From: Actinoplanes auranticolor
GTDB taxonomy: Bacteria; Actinomycetota; Actinomycetes; Mycobacteriales; Micromonosporaceae
Reading direction: 5' to 3'
DNA length: 64,000 nt
NCBI RefSeq assembly: GCF_018332655.1
Contig: NZ_BOQL01000054.1
Coordinates: forward strand, 21,125-85,124
Shown here: in pieces, positions 63,500 to 64,000 of the stretch
Layout: each line of letters opens with the position of its first letter
Position numbering within the stretch: the first letter of the stretch is position 1
The notes under the pieces: generated by a model
Seen by the model: only the letters and a program-made list of their open reading frames with translations
What the model was told of the DNA's origin: nothing
Databases searched by the model: none
Translations under genes and position numbers: made by a program

Positions 63500-63944
63500 A
63501 CTCGCGATGTTGCCTTTCCGTTCGCCATAGGCGGCGGCTCCAGTCTCAGCCGATCGTCGTGGGCGGGTTGTGGGCCCGAGGGACGGAAGCTTGAAGGTGC
63601 CGCCGCGTCGTGCTGATCACTGAGCGCGACAACCGGCGAGCCGAGCTAGCCCTTCCCCGGCACCGCCCCCCGACGGCATCCATCAGTCCGACGATATGCC
63701 GGAGGCACTCCGCCGACCTCCGGACCCGGCTGAAGCCGCGGCTGATCCACTGCCCGCCATCGCGCGAGACGCCGAGGATCCGGCCGAGCCCGGCATCGGT
63801 TACGTTCCCTATCCTGTCGCGAGGATGAAGCTTGCCGAGTCGCGCGAGCGGCCGACAAGCCACGCAGGATGCCTGAGCCGTGGAGCGGCAGCGCGCTCAA
63901 GGACTAACTGACCATTACAACGTGGCTCGGAAAGATGGCCGGAA

Positions 63945-63960
63945 GGTTCCACGTGAAACA
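63945..63960. other. parS-like site (one mismatch in the core)
   Basis: GGTTCCACGTGAAACA: one T-to-C change in the left arm. Confidence 0.7.
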
Positions 63961-63979
63961 GGGCGCTGTCACAATCTTC

Positions 63980-64000
63980 GGAGCCGGGAGCCGGGAGCCG
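63980..64000. repeat. Tandem heptamer repeat at the window edge
   Basis: GGAGCCG three times in a row, running to the last base, so the array may continue beyond the window. Confidence 0.7.

Larger units (their letters stand above)
61742..64000. other. Gene-poor region downstream of parB with three parS-like sites
   Basis: I cannot support any protein-coding gene. The open frames are short and overlap, lack strong codon bias, and match no family I know. The sequence is visibly less GC-rich than elsewhere. Three parS-like palindromes occur at 62875, 63484 and 63945, so this looks like the centromere-like part of the origin region. Confidence 0.6.

Overview
The window is very GC-rich with strong G/C preference at third codon positions and reads as actinobacterial chromosome around the replication origin. 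The order parB-parA-rsmG-jag-yidC-yidD-rnpA-rpmH-dnaA-dnaN-gnd-recF-dciA, then gyrB-gyrA-DUF3566 with tRNA-Ile, a DLW-39 small protein and tRNA-Ala, together with a pstP/fhaB/fhaA cluster and a chaplin-type surface protein, points to a filamentous, sporulating member of the Micromonosporaceae (Actinoplanes-like). This assignment is inferred from gene order and protein character; no search was run.

Layout. 1-2,825 (minus): the end of the Ser/Thr-kinase/cell-wall cluster (rodA/ftsW fragment, PP2C phosphatase, two FHA proteins), followed by tRNA-Leu(CAG). 3,417-5,293: a coupled sugar-nucleotide epimerase and WecG/TagA glycosyltransferase. 5,592-17,324: accessory and regulatory genes: an XRE/DUF397 pair, a PASTA membrane protein, a large multi-TM protein with a disordered tail, a GCS2-type ligase, a divergent YceI/MarR pair, and an XRE-STAND-TPR regulator. 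17,438-26,113 (minus): a leucine/branched-acid degradation cluster (TetR, biotin carboxylase, HMG-CoA lyase, carboxyltransferase, acyl-CoA dehydrogenase), interrupted by two surface or secreted protein genes, one with five chaplin-like repeats. 26,166-31,357 (minus): VanZ, a divergent HSP90 and a large TPR protein, the last two translationally coupled. 31,394-39,201: rhodanese, proS, CBS, SufE, DsbA-like, GNAT, YbaK, Nudix, excisionase-type HTH and ASCH genes, with an SGNH-hydrolase remnant and an isolated parS site.

39,212-54,472 (mostly minus): tRNA-Ala, DLW-39, tRNA-Ile, DUF3566, gyrA, gyrB, then dciA, recF, gnd, dnaN, oriC and dnaA. DnaA boxes cluster at about 50.9-51.4 kb between dnaN and dnaA. 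The rest of that gap is full of short tandem repeats. 55,083-61,663 (plus): rpmH, rnpA, yidD, yidC, jag, rsmG, parA, parB. After parB comes about 2.3 kb with no gene I can support, but with three parS-like sites; two more parS sites lie inside parA.

Functionally the right half initiates replication (DnaA, DciA, DnaN), relieves supercoiling (GyrA/B), segregates origins (ParA/ParB/parS) and makes membrane-insertion machinery. The left half carries growth and morphology signalling. The points most worth a second look are the HSP90-TPR couple, the five-repeat chaplin embedded in a catabolic cluster, a 13-bp operator shared by the TetR gene and the carboxyltransferase gene, the biotin carboxylase without a biotin carrier domain, the recurrent leaderless-start pattern, the parS sites written into parA codons, and the repeat-rich oriC/dnaA gap.
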